This document shows, in pieces, positions 52,336 to 62,300 of a stretch of DNA of 64,000 nt. Below the pieces are notes generated by a model. The model saw only the letters and a list, made by a program, of their open reading frames with translations. It did not search any database and was not told where the DNA came from. Made by a program: the position numbers and the translations under genes. Origin of the DNA: Actinoplanes xinjiangensis (GTDB taxonomy: Bacteria > Actinomycetota > Actinomycetes > Mycobacteriales > Micromonosporaceae); the NCBI RefSeq assembly GCF_003148685.1, contig NZ_QGGR01000010.1:248001-312000 (forward strand). Reading direction: 5' to 3'. Position 1 is the stretch's first letter. Each line of letters starts with the position of its first letter.

Positions 52336-53427
52336 TCACGCGGCCGCCGAGCGCACGTCCTGAACCTCGAGGCCGGCCGATGCATAGGCGAGACCCCGAT
52401 GCCCGCGAGTCGTCCAGACGCTGACCACCGTGACGACGGCGAGCGGGTACGCCAGCAACGAGACCATCGAGTCGGCCTGCGCCAGGATCGACCAGCCGCC
52501 GATTCCCAGCGTCCAGCGCAGCACCGCGCGGCCGGCTGTCGGCATCCGGGCCGGCCGCAGGCGTACCACTGCCTCCCCTGCCGTGCGACCGGTGACGCCT
52601 ATGCACGCCAGCTGGCCGAACGCCGGGAGCAGGGCCACCAGATAGCTCGTGGTGCCGGATCCGCCGGCCCGCACGTCCCCGCCGGCCGCGACCGCGACGG
52701 TATCGACGACCGCGGACAGCACCCCACCGGCCAGAGCGACCAGGAGCACGTCGGACAGCATCCCCGCCAGCCGTCGCCCGGCGGTCACCGGCTGTCCCAC
52801 CTCGCCAGGGTCGTCCCGCCGGCTCGACACCACGGCGACCAGCGGCGCGGCGAATGCTCCGCACAGCGCCCCGAACGTGTTGACGAGAAGGTCGTCCACG
52901 TCGAACTGGCGATAGGCGCAGGGATAGACGAACCAGCCCCCGGTCACCTGAGTGCACTCCACCAGCAGCGACACGAGGAAGCCGGCCACTGCGGCACCCG
53001 CCAGGCCTCCGGCGGCGCGACGATGGCGCCGAGCATGCCGCACGAACATACCGAGAGGGATGAACAGCACGACGTTGAGCAGCACCTGAGCGATCGCCCA
53101 GTTGTTCAGCAGGGATGCCGGTCCGTGGTATCCGCCGTGCCGCTCGATGTTGCTCAGGAACCCGAACAGCCTTGTCTGCGGCGCCTTCCCACCGCTCACG
53201 CACATGTCCGCGGGCTCCGCCGGCAGCGGCAGCATCGTGTAGGCCAGGAGCGCCAGCGCATACACCAGAACGCTGAAGGCCAGGATCGCTGATCCAGCCG
53301 ACATCCTGCCGCGGCGCCGGTACCGGGCCGCCACCCATGGCACGAATCCCGCGACGGCCAGTACGACGCCCACGCCGAGCGCCAGTACGCCCGGTGCCAT
53401 CGATGCCACAGTCACTCCGCTCTGCAT
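52336..53427 (-). CDS. VanZ-RDD fusion membrane protein
   Basis: The protein has 363 aa with about eight to nine membrane segments. Residues about 40-200 match VanZ (NVVLFIPLGMF, then ECTQ and RQFDVDDLLVNTFGALCG), and about 220-340 an RDD domain. VanZ proteins affect teicoplanin or lipoglycopeptide resistance and may work on lipid-linked cell-wall molecules. The fusion sits beside the two-component system, on the opposite strand. Co-regulation is inferred. Confidence 0.85.
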   Translation of the reverse strand: MQSGVTVASMAPGVLALGVGVVLAVAGFVPWVAARYRRRGRMSAGSAILAFSVLVYALALLAYTMLPLPAEPADMCVSGGKAPQTRLFGFLSNIERHGGYHGPASLLNNWAIAQVLLNVVLFIPLGMFVRHARRHRRAAGGLAGAAVAGFLVSLLVECTQVTGGWFVYPCAYRQFDVDDLLVNTFGALCGAFAAPLVAVVSSRRDDPGEVGQPVTAGRRLAGMLSDVLLVALAGGVLSAVVDTVAVAAGGDVRAGGSGTTSYLVALLPAFGQLACIGVTGRTAGEAVVRLRPARMPTAGRAVLRWTLGIGGWSILAQADSMVSLLAYPLAVVTVVSVWTTRGHRGLAYASAGLEVQDVRSAAA

Positions 53428-53531
53428 GCGCTCCGCTCACCCGGCGGGCCAGGGGCAATCAGATCAACCGACGGCTTCTCGGGGAACGCATCTGAGCGCA
53501 GGTGAACGACAGTGAGCGGGAGGAGTCCCGG

Positions 53532-55580
53532 TCAGGACCGCAACTGTTGTCGCTGCCACAGGTGGTCGGAGAGCCGTTGGACGCCGCGTGCGAGATGGCG
53601 GCGGTAGGTGCCGAGAGGAAGTCCGAGCCGGTGCGCGGCAGCCTCCTGGGTGCGAGGCTGCTCGAGGTACGTCACGGCCAGAGACCTGTGTTGCCTGGCG
53701 TGCCGCGGTTCGTCCAGCATCTCCGCGACCGCGCTGGTCAACATCTGCCGTAGCGCCTCGATCCGGTCGGCGCCCGCTGCGTCCGGGGCACCGCAGAGCT
53801 GCAGCAACGGGCTGGCGCTGAGGGCGATCGGGTCATGCAGATGCCGCAGCGCCTCCCTGACCGCCTGGTCGAACGCATCCCTGTCGAGGCTGGAGCTGTT
53901 CACCGCTGTGGCGGTGCCGGCCGGGTCCGCCTCGTGCAATGCCAGGGCCTGTTGAAGCCAGACATCCAGCCCTTGCCGGCGCCAGTCGTGCCCGTACAGC
54001 GTGAAGGGCCGCCCGGGCGGCAGCGTCACCTCGGCGAACGGGAGGTGGCCGTCCATCCTCATCAACGGCGTCCACACCCGGGCGTCCGCCGTCGCCACGA
54101 AGGAGCAGGCCACCGCCTGCTCACGCAGCCAGGAACGGATCACGCGCTGCTGCATCGCCAGATCGGCGCCGGGGACAGAGCCGTTCATGCTCCTTGCCCG
54201 GCCGGACGGCCCGCGGGAGACGGCGAAGCGCAGAATCATGATCTGCTGTCCGTGTGCCACCGGGCCGGATCTCTCACTCCACTTCCAGCAGGCGGCGGTG
54301 ACCGGATCGGCGGTGGCGTGCTGTCCGGCATCGGTGAGCCGCAGCCAGAGAAGAAAACCCACAGGCGCGTCGTCGTGGGTGCTGCGGTAGATCCAGAAAT
54401 CGGCAGGCCGATGCGTCAGCCAGTGGCGGGCGACCCGGGCCTCCGCCGGGCTCTCGGCTTCCTCCAGGTGCTGCACCACGAAGGCGTGGTCCTCCGGTTG
54501 CAGCGGGCTCTCGTACACGTCGCCGTCTTGCCGGGTCGTCGGGAAATACCGCTTCGCGGGACCGTGCCACTTCAGATGACACAGCGCCCGGGTGGCGCTG
54601 AGCACGTTGTGCGGATCGGCGTTCCGGGCCCGGTCGATCAGATGACGGACGCCGGCGTTGTGCATCTGCTCGTATCCCTGCGGGTCACGCCAGCGCAGGT
54701 CCCGGTCCAGCACCTCGCTGACCAGTTCGTGGACGGTCAGTCCGTTCCTGCCCGGCTCCGCGAACGGGAGGTCCCGCAACCAGGCGAAGAGCGCCGCGGC
54801 GTGTTGCCTGCCGACCACCGCCCCCAGCAGATCCTCCGTCGTGGTGTAGTTGTGCGCTGCGGTCTCCAGCGCCAGGCGGTGCCGGTCCGACGGAAGATCC
54901 CCCACCAGATGGTTGAGCAGTGCGGTCAGCACGTCCGGTCCGGGAGTCCACGGGGTACGTCCGGGCGGTCCCGCTGCCGCAAGGACGCCCGCCAGACTCA
55001 GCGCAAGAGGGTGGCCCCCGGTGAAGGCGAGAATCTCACGGCTCGTGGAGTCGTCGGCCCCGCGACGCGACAACAGATCCAGCGCGGCCTGCTCGTCCAA
55101 CGGTTCCAGGCTCATGACGGCCAGCGACCCGGTCCATGCCACGTCGGTCGTCCAGTCGCGGCTGGGCGGACAACGACCAGCGAGCACGATGACCGTCCGT
55201 TCCGGCAGCGTGGGCAGGAAGTGGTCGCGCAGCCAGTGTTCCAGGCCCTGACAGTGCTCGAACGCATCGATCAGCAGCACGGCGTGGTCATCGTCGAAGG
55301 CTTCCTTGGTCTGCGTCCGGAAGCCGTCCGGTGAGGGATCGATGTACCGCCCGTCGACGAGTACGACGGTTCGCCCCGCGGCCTCGGCCTCATCGGCGAA
55401 TCGCCGTACCAGCGTTGATTTGCCGATCCCGCCCATGCCGTGCACGAAAAGCGTCGAAGGGGCACCCCGCTCCTGCCGTAAGGCAGCCCTGAAGACCGCC
55501 GATTCGCGGTCCCGGCCGACGAACGCCGATCGGCGTCGTTCCGCCAGGCGTGCCGCCATGCTCCGCACGGTGCCGCTCAC
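53532..55580 (-). CDS. P-loop ATPase with C-terminal HTH
   Basis: The protein has 682 aa. Residues about 18-290 are a STAND/AAA-type NTPase with Walker A HGMGGIGKST and Walker B VLLIDAFEHC. A helical region and a middle domain of uncertain, possibly GNAT-like fold (about 390-520, MILRFAV) follow, then a helical segment and a C-terminal sigma-4-like HTH (about 638-675: TQEAAAHRLGLPLGTYRRHL). GTG 55580 follows GAGGGG by seven bases. It is one of a tandem pair, probably a regulator. Confidence 0.78.
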   Translation of the reverse strand: MSGTVRSMAARLAERRRSAFVGRDRESAVFRAALRQERGAPSTLFVHGMGGIGKSTLVRRFADEAEAAGRTVVLVDGRYIDPSPDGFRTQTKEAFDDDHAVLLIDAFEHCQGLEHWLRDHFLPTLPERTVIVLAGRCPPSRDWTTDVAWTGSLAVMSLEPLDEQAALDLLSRRGADDSTSREILAFTGGHPLALSLAGVLAAAGPPGRTPWTPGPDVLTALLNHLVGDLPSDRHRLALETAAHNYTTTEDLLGAVVGRQHAAALFAWLRDLPFAEPGRNGLTVHELVSEVLDRDLRWRDPQGYEQMHNAGVRHLIDRARNADPHNVLSATRALCHLKWHGPAKRYFPTTRQDGDVYESPLQPEDHAFVVQHLEEAESPAEARVARHWLTHRPADFWIYRSTHDDAPVGFLLWLRLTDAGQHATADPVTAACWKWSERSGPVAHGQQIMILRFAVSRGPSGRARSMNGSVPGADLAMQQRVIRSWLREQAVACSFVATADARVWTPLMRMDGHLPFAEVTLPPGRPFTLYGHDWRRQGLDVWLQQALALHEADPAGTATAVNSSSLDRDAFDQAVREALRHLHDPIALSASPLLQLCGAPDAAGADRIEALRQMLTSAVAEMLDEPRHARQHRSLAVTYLEQPRTQEAAAHRLGLPLGTYRRHLARGVQRLSDHLWQRQQLRS

Positions 55581-55644
55581 GTCACTGCCCCTCTTCCTGC
55601 CACATCCCCGCGGACGAGTATCGGCGGCACCGGTTAAATCATCG

Positions 55645-55767
55645 TCAAAGGCTGATCCCGTACTGCCAGAGCCGGTCGCAGAGCCGTTGGATCCCCCGGG
55701 AGAGGTGACGCCGGTATGTTCCCAGCGGCTGTCCCAGCCGGAGCGCCGCGGCTTGCTGGGTACGGGT
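55645..55767 (-). pseudogene. HTH coding remnant beyond an amber codon
   Basis: After the TAG at 55768-55770 the same frame stays open for 40 codons to a TGA at 55645-55647. The residues (TRTQQAAALRLGQPLGTYRR and on) match the HTH of the paralogue at most positions, so this is the intact remainder of the 3' end of the upstream gene. A stop codon separates it from the rest. Confidence 0.85.
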
Positions 55768-57684
55768 CTACTCGAGATAGGTCACCGCAAGGGCGCGGTA
55801 CTGCTGCGCATGCCGGGGCTCATCGAAGATCTCCCGTACCGCGGTGAACACCGCGTTGCGCAGAGCCACCGCCGACGCCGTGCCCTCACCAGCGCGCATG
55901 CGGCCGCTGGTCAGCAGCGGGCTGGCACCGAGGGCGACAGGATCATGCAGGTGACGCAGCGCCTCCCGGACCGCACGGTCGAAGGCGTCACGGCCGATCG
56001 CCGGCGCCGCCGCTGTCACATCCGCATCGGCAGGATCCATGGGCTGTGCGGCCAGGGCTCGCTGAGCCCATGCCTCGACCGGCTCCGCCCGCCAATCGTG
56101 ACCGAAGACGGTGACGGGCCGTCCCGGCGGCTGGGCGACCTCCGTGATGCGCCGGTGCCCGTCCACCTCCATCAGCGGACTCCAGATCCGGGGATCCGGG
56201 GTGACCACGAACGAGGCGGCTACCTGCGCTTCGCGGATCCACGAGCGGACGACGCGCAACTGCGCCGTCAGGTCGACGTTCGGGACACCGCCGTTGATGC
56301 TTGCTGCCGTACCCCGCTCGTCGACGGCGACGGCGAAACGCAAGATCATGATCCGCTGGCCGGCCCGCAACGGCCCGACCCGCGTGATCCACTGCCAGCA
56401 CATCTCGGCGACCGGGTCGGGCGCACACTCCCGCTGCCCGGTCAGCCGCAGGCAGAGCATGAATCCGACAGCAGCGTCCGTTCGCGCGTCCCGGTAGACC
56501 CGGAAGTCGTCCGGCCGATGCCGTAGCCAATGGCCGGCGACACGTGCTGACGTGGCGCCTTCCGCCCGCGCCATCAGGTCCAGGACGACCGGATGGTCCT
56601 GCGGCCGCAGCGGACTCTCGTACACCTCGCCTTCGTGCCGGATGGTTTCGAAGTATCGCCTCATCGGACCATGACGCTTCAGGTGGAACAGCGCCCGCGT
56701 CGCAGCCGTCGCGTCCGCGGGACTCGCCGTGCGAGCCCGGTCCAGGAGATGAGTGACGACCGCGCGGTGCATCTGCTCGTAGCCTTGCGGGTTTCGCCAA
56801 CGTAGGTCACGGTCCAGCGCGTCGGCCACCAGTTCATGCAGGGTCAGCCCGTGACTGCTCCACTCGGCGAAGGACAACTCCCGCAACCAGGCGAACATCG
56901 CGGCGGCGTGCTCCTCGCCCAGTACCGCGCCCAACAGTCGTTCCGTCGTGGCGAAGACATGCGCAGCCGTCTCCAGCGCCGTTCGATGCCGGGCGGAGGG
57001 CAGCTCACCGATCAGCCGCGTCACCAGCCCGGCCAGCACGTCCGGGCCCGGTGTCCACGGCGCGGTCGCCGGCTCCGGACCGGCCGCAACGGAACTGGAC
57101 AGGCTCAACGCCAAGGGAAGCCCACCGGCGAACGCCACGATCCTCATGCTGGTCGCTTCATCGACGCCGCGCCGCCGTAACATCTCGACGGCCGTCTCCT
57201 CGTCCAGCAACGACAGCGGGACAGTCGCCAAGGCGCCGTCCCAGCCGGGATCACCGAGCCAGTCCGCGCCCGGCGGCCGGCGCCCCGCCACCACGACGAC
57301 GGTTTCCTCGGGCAGGGACGGCAGGAACTGGTCGCGTAGCCAACCCTCGAGTCCTTGGCAGTGTTCGAACCCGTCGACCAGCAGTACCGCGTTCGGCCTG
57401 CATGCCGGTGCCGCCGCGGCGCGAAAGGCGGCCGGTGACGGCTCGATGGACCGCCCGTCGATCCGCACGACGCAGCGGTGTGCCCGCTCCGCCTCGGCCG
57501 CGAACCGATGCAACAAGGTTGTCTTGCCCACTCCACCCATGCCATGAACGAAGAGCACAACGGGAGCGTCCGGCTCGCCTTCGACCGCGGCGCGGAACTT
57601 CTCCAGCTCCGGAGCGCGCCCGACGAAAGCCGTCTCGCGAGCCCTCGACAGCCGTGTCGTCATGTCCGGTGATGGGTTGAGCAC
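55768..57684 (-). CDS. P-loop ATPase paralogue ended by an amber codon
   Basis: The protein has 638 aa and is collinear with the preceding ATPase through the NTPase (Walker A HGMGGVGKTT, Walker B VLLVDGFEHC), helical and middle domains. It ends at LAVTYLE with TAG where the paralogue has CAG (glutamine), one C-to-T change. The HTH is therefore cut off. GTG 57684 lies seven codons before a conserved ATG, just as in the paralogue. It may be a true truncation, a mutant, or a readthrough gene. Confidence 0.8.
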   Translation of the reverse strand: MLNPSPDMTTRLSRARETAFVGRAPELEKFRAAVEGEPDAPVVLFVHGMGGVGKTTLLHRFAAEAERAHRCVVRIDGRSIEPSPAAFRAAAAPACRPNAVLLVDGFEHCQGLEGWLRDQFLPSLPEETVVVVAGRRPPGADWLGDPGWDGALATVPLSLLDEETAVEMLRRRGVDEATSMRIVAFAGGLPLALSLSSSVAAGPEPATAPWTPGPDVLAGLVTRLIGELPSARHRTALETAAHVFATTERLLGAVLGEEHAAAMFAWLRELSFAEWSSHGLTLHELVADALDRDLRWRNPQGYEQMHRAVVTHLLDRARTASPADATAATRALFHLKRHGPMRRYFETIRHEGEVYESPLRPQDHPVVLDLMARAEGATSARVAGHWLRHRPDDFRVYRDARTDAAVGFMLCLRLTGQRECAPDPVAEMCWQWITRVGPLRAGQRIMILRFAVAVDERGTAASINGGVPNVDLTAQLRVVRSWIREAQVAASFVVTPDPRIWSPLMEVDGHRRITEVAQPPGRPVTVFGHDWRAEPVEAWAQRALAAQPMDPADADVTAAAPAIGRDAFDRAVREALRHLHDPVALGASPLLTSGRMRAGEGTASAVALRNAVFTAVREIFDEPRHAQQYRALAVTYLE

Positions 57685-57832
57685 CGGCCCGAGGCTAACA
57701 CTCGATCATGACGGCCCCTGCCGACCGAACGACTCACGGCCGGCCACCACCGGGGAAGCGGGCAGCCGGAAAAGTCATGGCGGAAAGTTTCGGCCGATGC
57801 AACGTCGTGCCACACGAATCCGTCTTCGGAGC

Positions 57833-58384
57833 GTGAGACACGACGGAGGCTCGGCCACATCCGAGCGAGAGAGCAGCTTTCACGAGCTCGTGGCCCGCCG
57901 GCGGCCCGGCATGTTGCGTACGGCGGTGCTGCTGGCCGCCGGGGACCCGCACCTGGCCGAGGACCTGGTACAGACGACGCTCACCCGCTTGTACGTCAGA
58001 TGGTCGGCATTCCAGCGCGCCGACAATCCCGATGCCTACATCCGCCGGTCACTGGTCAACGCGTTGATCGACGAGCGTCGCCGGGTCTGGCGCCGCCGTG
58101 AGCAGTCGGTCGCGGAACTACCCGACCAGGCCGCGGTCGCCGGCCTCGTCAACCCGGTCGGCCAGGCGGTCCGGCAGGCTCTTCGTGATCTCCCGCCCCG
58201 GATGCGTGCCGCGGTCGTCTTCCGCTATTTCTACGACCTCGACGTCGCGCAGACCGCGGATGCCCTCAAGTGTTCCGAAGGCACGGTCAAGAGTCAGACC
58301 GCCCGAGGACTCGAACGGCTGCGTGCCGTTCTGGAGCAGCACCAGCCCACCGTTTCGTACGTTCCCGAAGGAGTGAAGTCATGA
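57833..58384 (+). CDS. SigE family RNA polymerase sigma factor
   Basis: The protein has 183 aa. Region 2 is at residues about 15-80 (LLAAGDPHLAEDLVQTTLTRLYVRW), with a variable linker and region 4 at about 125-170 (LRDLPPRMRAAVVFRYFYD, HTH ADALKCSEGTVKSQTARGLE). GTG 57833 gives the usual short N-terminus, and ATG 57797, after GGAAAG, is an alternative. It overlaps the next gene by ATGA and diverges from the ATPase paralogues. Confidence 0.85.
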   Translation: MRHDGGSATSERESSFHELVARRRPGMLRTAVLLAAGDPHLAEDLVQTTLTRLYVRWSAFQRADNPDAYIRRSLVNALIDERRRVWRRREQSVAELPDQAAVAGLVNPVGQAVRQALRDLPPRMRAAVVFRYFYDLDVAQTADALKCSEGTVKSQTARGLERLRAVLEQHQPTVSYVPEGVKS

Positions 58385-59097
58385 TGGACCTGCGTCATCA
58401 TCTCGAGGACATCGCCGGACCGGTCACACCGGTCGAAGCCGGTCAGATCGACGAAGACGTCCTGCGTGGCCGCCGTGCGGTCCGCCAGCGCCGCTTCCTG
58501 CAGACGACCACGGGTTCGCTGTTCGCGGTCGCCGCCCTCGTGGTCGCGTTCACGGTCCCGTCCGGCGGTGTCGGCGCCGGCCCGCACGGACCCACAGCCG
58601 CCGCCCCACCCGCCGCCGTCGTTCCGGTGAACCTGGTGGCCTACCAGGGCACCCAGCCGAAAGGCTTCACCATCGACAAGGTGCCGGCGGGCTGGTTCGT
58701 CCAGTCCGGCGACAACTACCAGCTGACGCTGGCTCCGGAAACGGCGAAGAACGCCGGCCCCGACGTCACGGCGTCCGCGGCGCCACTGGGCACCGCCCCG
58801 GGCAGGATCAGCATCTACCTGGAGTCGAAGGACCAGAGCGGCCCGCCCCGGAAGGGCACCGAGGTCACTGTCGGTGACCGCACCGGCATCCTGGTCAAGA
58901 GCCTTCCCGCCATGATCCCCGGCCGGCCCGCCGCGGACCCCGCCGGAGACACCGGATGGGCACTCTGGGTCGAGCAGCCGTCCGGCATCTGGCTGATCAC
59001 CCAGTTCGACGAAGAGCTGGGCATGAGCCAGAACCAGATGATCGAACTCGCCGCCGGCGTTCACGTCCACGAAACCGCGGTCCAGGGCGTCGGATAG
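58381..59097 (+). CDS. Membrane partner of the SigE-type factor
   Basis: The protein has 238 aa with a cytoplasmic N-terminus (residues 1-40, MMDLRHHLEDIAGP), one membrane segment (about 45-65) and an extracellular domain of about 165 residues. It overlaps the sigma factor stop, the arrangement of anti-sigma partners; a zinc ZAS motif is not visible. ATG 58381 or ATG 58384 may start it. A Gly/Pro-rich stretch links anchor and domain. Confidence 0.72.
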   Translation: MMDLRHHLEDIAGPVTPVEAGQIDEDVLRGRRAVRQRRFLQTTTGSLFAVAALVVAFTVPSGGVGAGPHGPTAAAPPAAVVPVNLVAYQGTQPKGFTIDKVPAGWFVQSGDNYQLTLAPETAKNAGPDVTASAAPLGTAPGRISIYLESKDQSGPPRKGTEVTVGDRTGILVKSLPAMIPGRPAADPAGDTGWALWVEQPSGIWLITQFDEELGMSQNQMIELAAGVHVHETAVQGVG

Positions 59098-59104
59098 CAC
59101 CGAA

Positions 59105-59136
59105 GCGGCCCGGCCCTTCCCCGAGGGCCGGGCCGC
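59105..59136 (+). terminator. 13-bp hairpin terminator
   Basis: GCGGCCCGGCCCT (59105-59117) and its complement (59124-59136) with a 6-base loop follow the anti-sigma-like gene by eight bases. Confidence 0.8.
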
Positions 59137-59364
59137 CACCCGTCAGGAGCCGCCCCGGCACACCTCGGCCGGCTGTACCCATCCGCGTCGGGCGTCAGCA
59201 CGCCCACCGTCTTCCGGACGGACGCGGGTGGGTCATTTTTACGCCTGACGATCGTCGTGGCCGGATGCCGCAATTCCACAGTGTCCTCTCAACCTTTCCG
59301 GCGACTCAGGCAGTCGGTTGGGTATGACGTACTCACATTTATCTCTGTTTGTGGTGATCGACCG

Positions 59365-62300
59365 GTGAGCTGGCGTCGAGCAGCCGCGAGCAGCCTCGCC
59401 GTGGTCGTCCTCTCCGGGTTCGCCGCCACGCCGGTGACCGCCGGGCCGGCGCCTGACCACACCGGGGCGGCTGCACCCGCGGATCGGCCGCATACCGTGA
59501 CCCTGGTCAGCGGGGACCGGGTGACCATCCCTCGCGCCGACGCCACCACCGCGACGATCGAGCCGGCGGCCGGTCGGGAACGCATGTCGTTCACCACCTC
59601 GGTGGTACGCGGTCACCTGCACGTGGTGCCCGGTGATGCCGCTCCCATGCTGCGGGCTCAGCAGCTCGACCGGCGCCTGTTCGACGTGACCGAACTCGTG
59701 GCGCTGGGTTACGACGACGCGCAGCGCCCGACCGTACCGATGATCGTCCGTTATCGCTCGGCCGGGACCGCCGCGCAGACCAAGCGCGCGCTCGCCGCGG
59801 CCGGTGGCCGGACAGGCCGGGATCTCCCCGCGGTACGGGGTGTGGCGGTCAGCGCCCGCAAGGACCGCGCGACGACCCTGTGGGAAGCCTTGACGGGTGA
59901 GCAGCGCCCTGACGTGCAGCACGTCTGGCTCGACGGAAGAACCCGGCCGACGCTCGACGTCAGCGTGCCGCAGATCGGAGCGCCCGGCGTCTGGCAGGCG
60001 GGATACACCGGTAAGGGAATGGCTGTCGCGGTGCTCGACAGCGGCGTCGACGAGACCCACCCCGACCTGGCGGGCAAGGTCACCTCCAGGAACTTCACGA
60101 CGGAGGCCACCGCTGCGGACGTCCACGGCCACGGCACACATGTCGCCTCCACCATCGCCGGGACCGGCGCCGCGTCGGGAGGCAAATACAAGGGAGTCGC
60201 CCCGGAAGCGACCATCCTCAACGGCAAGGTCTGCGAACCCCGCGGTTGTACGGACTCCGCTGTTCTGGCAGGCATGCAGTGGGCGGCCGTCGACCGTGGG
60301 GCCCGCATCATCAACCTGAGTCTGGGCGGCACCGACTACGCCGGGGTCAGTCCGCTCGAGGAAGCGGTCAACACCCTGTCGGAACAGACCGGCGCCCTGT
60401 TCGTGATCGCCGCCGGTAACAACGGCGCCGACGAGACCATCGACAGCCCGGGCAGCGCGGACGCCGCACTCACGGTGGGCGCGGTCGACGAGTCCGACCG
60501 TACGGCCGAATTCTCCAGTCGGGGCCCGCGCTCCTTCGATGCAGCGATCAAACCGGACATCGCCGCGCCGGGAGTCGACATCGTCGCTGCCCGTTCGTCC
60601 GGATCCACCATAGGGCAGCCGGCGGCAGACTTTCCCGGCACCTATCAGAGCCTGCAGGGCACCTCGATGGCGACGCCGCACGTCGCCGGTGCCGCCGCGC
60701 TCCTCGCGCAGCAGCACCCCGACTGGGACGGCGCACGTTTGAAATCGGTGCTGATGGCCTCGGCGAAGCCGGACCCGGCCGCCCATCCGTTCGAGCAGGG
60801 CGCCGGCCGTGTGGACCTCAGCCGCGCCGGGTCGCAGGCCGTCACCAGCGAGCCGGCGTCGGTCTCCTTCGGCCTGCAGCACTGGCCCCACGACAGGGAC
60901 ACCGCGCTGACCAGAACGGTGACCTACCACAACACCGGCGTCGCTGACGTGCAGCTCCACCTGGCGCTGACCGGTGACACGACGACGGTGTTCCGGCTGA
61001 GCGAAACCACGCTGACCGTCCGCGCCGGTGACTCGGCGAGCGTCACCCTGACAGCTGACACCACGGGACCGGTATCGCCGGGCGGTTACGCCGGTCGCAT
61101 CATCGCCACCGCCGGTGACATGCGCGTTTCCACGCCGATCGCCATCGAGAAGGAGGACGAGCGCTACGCGCTCACCCTGCGCAACATCGGTCTCGACGGC
61201 AACCTCGCCGCGAACACCTACACGGAGGTCTTCGCTCCCGGCGGCGACTTCCAGGCCGCGCCGTGGCACCCGAGCGGCGAGGTCACCATCCGGGTGCCCA
61301 GGGGCCGTTACGCTGTTCAATCCACCATCGATACGTCGGCTGCCGCCGATGGGACGCAGACAGCGGCCGTGTTCCAGCCGGTCATCGAGGTCGCGGCGGA
61401 CACCACCGTGACCCTCGACGCCCGCAAGGCTGCCCGCGTCAGCCAGGCGGTGCCCGACTCCACGGTGATCACCACCCGCGCCAATGCCTCGGTGTCCATG
61501 AACATCGACGGGAACGACGTCGCCTTCGGCGTGAGCGCCGGCGGTTTCCCCGACATGCGGCTCGGGCTGGCCGAACCGGCCGCCCCGGGGCTGCCGGCGA
61601 TGAGCGGGGTCGTGTTCAGCGGCTGGGCCAGGAAGGGGTCCGGGCCTGGCGGGGTGAACAGCCCCTACGCCTACTACGCGGCCGAGTTCGTGCCCGGTTC
61701 CACCCTGGTGGCCGGCGGCTATCAGCGCGTCTTCAACGCCCGTGAGCTGGCCTCAGAAGTGCAGACCATCCACGGTCATGCCAAGAGCCTCAGCGCCCGG
61801 CAGACCGCCATCGCGATCGACGACACCGGCTCGGTGATCGGCACGCTGCGGATGGCCGCCAACGCGCCGGCCACCCGGGTGAATTTCTACACCACCGGCC
61901 CCGCGGTGCGCTGGGCGCTGCAGACACAGGTGGGAACCGCCGACGAACAGGGTTTCCTCGACGGGCCTTACTGGAGCAGTTCGGCGCAGACCCACCGGGC
62001 GAACAGCACCGGCCGCCGGGAGTGGGGTGCCGCGCCCTACGGGGTCGCCTTCTCCCCGGACAACCTCTGGATCTCCCGCCGCGCAGACACCATCGTCGCG
62101 GTCGTCCCCCAGGTCGGTGACGCGGCCGGCCACGTGGGATTCGACAACTCCCAGGCCATGTTCTCCAGGCTCTACCGGGACGGCGAGCTGATCGGCGACT
62201 ACGAGGGCAACACGACCGGAGCGTCCGATCTGCCGGACGCAGAGTCGACCTACCGGGTCGAACAGACGATGGCAGGACCGGGGTACGCCGGCCTGGCCAC

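Noticed and set aside
59239..61320. 693-codon minus-strand frame opposite the S8 protease
   Set aside because: It is the antisense of the subtilase catalytic region, which has its full Asp-His-Ser triad on the plus strand.
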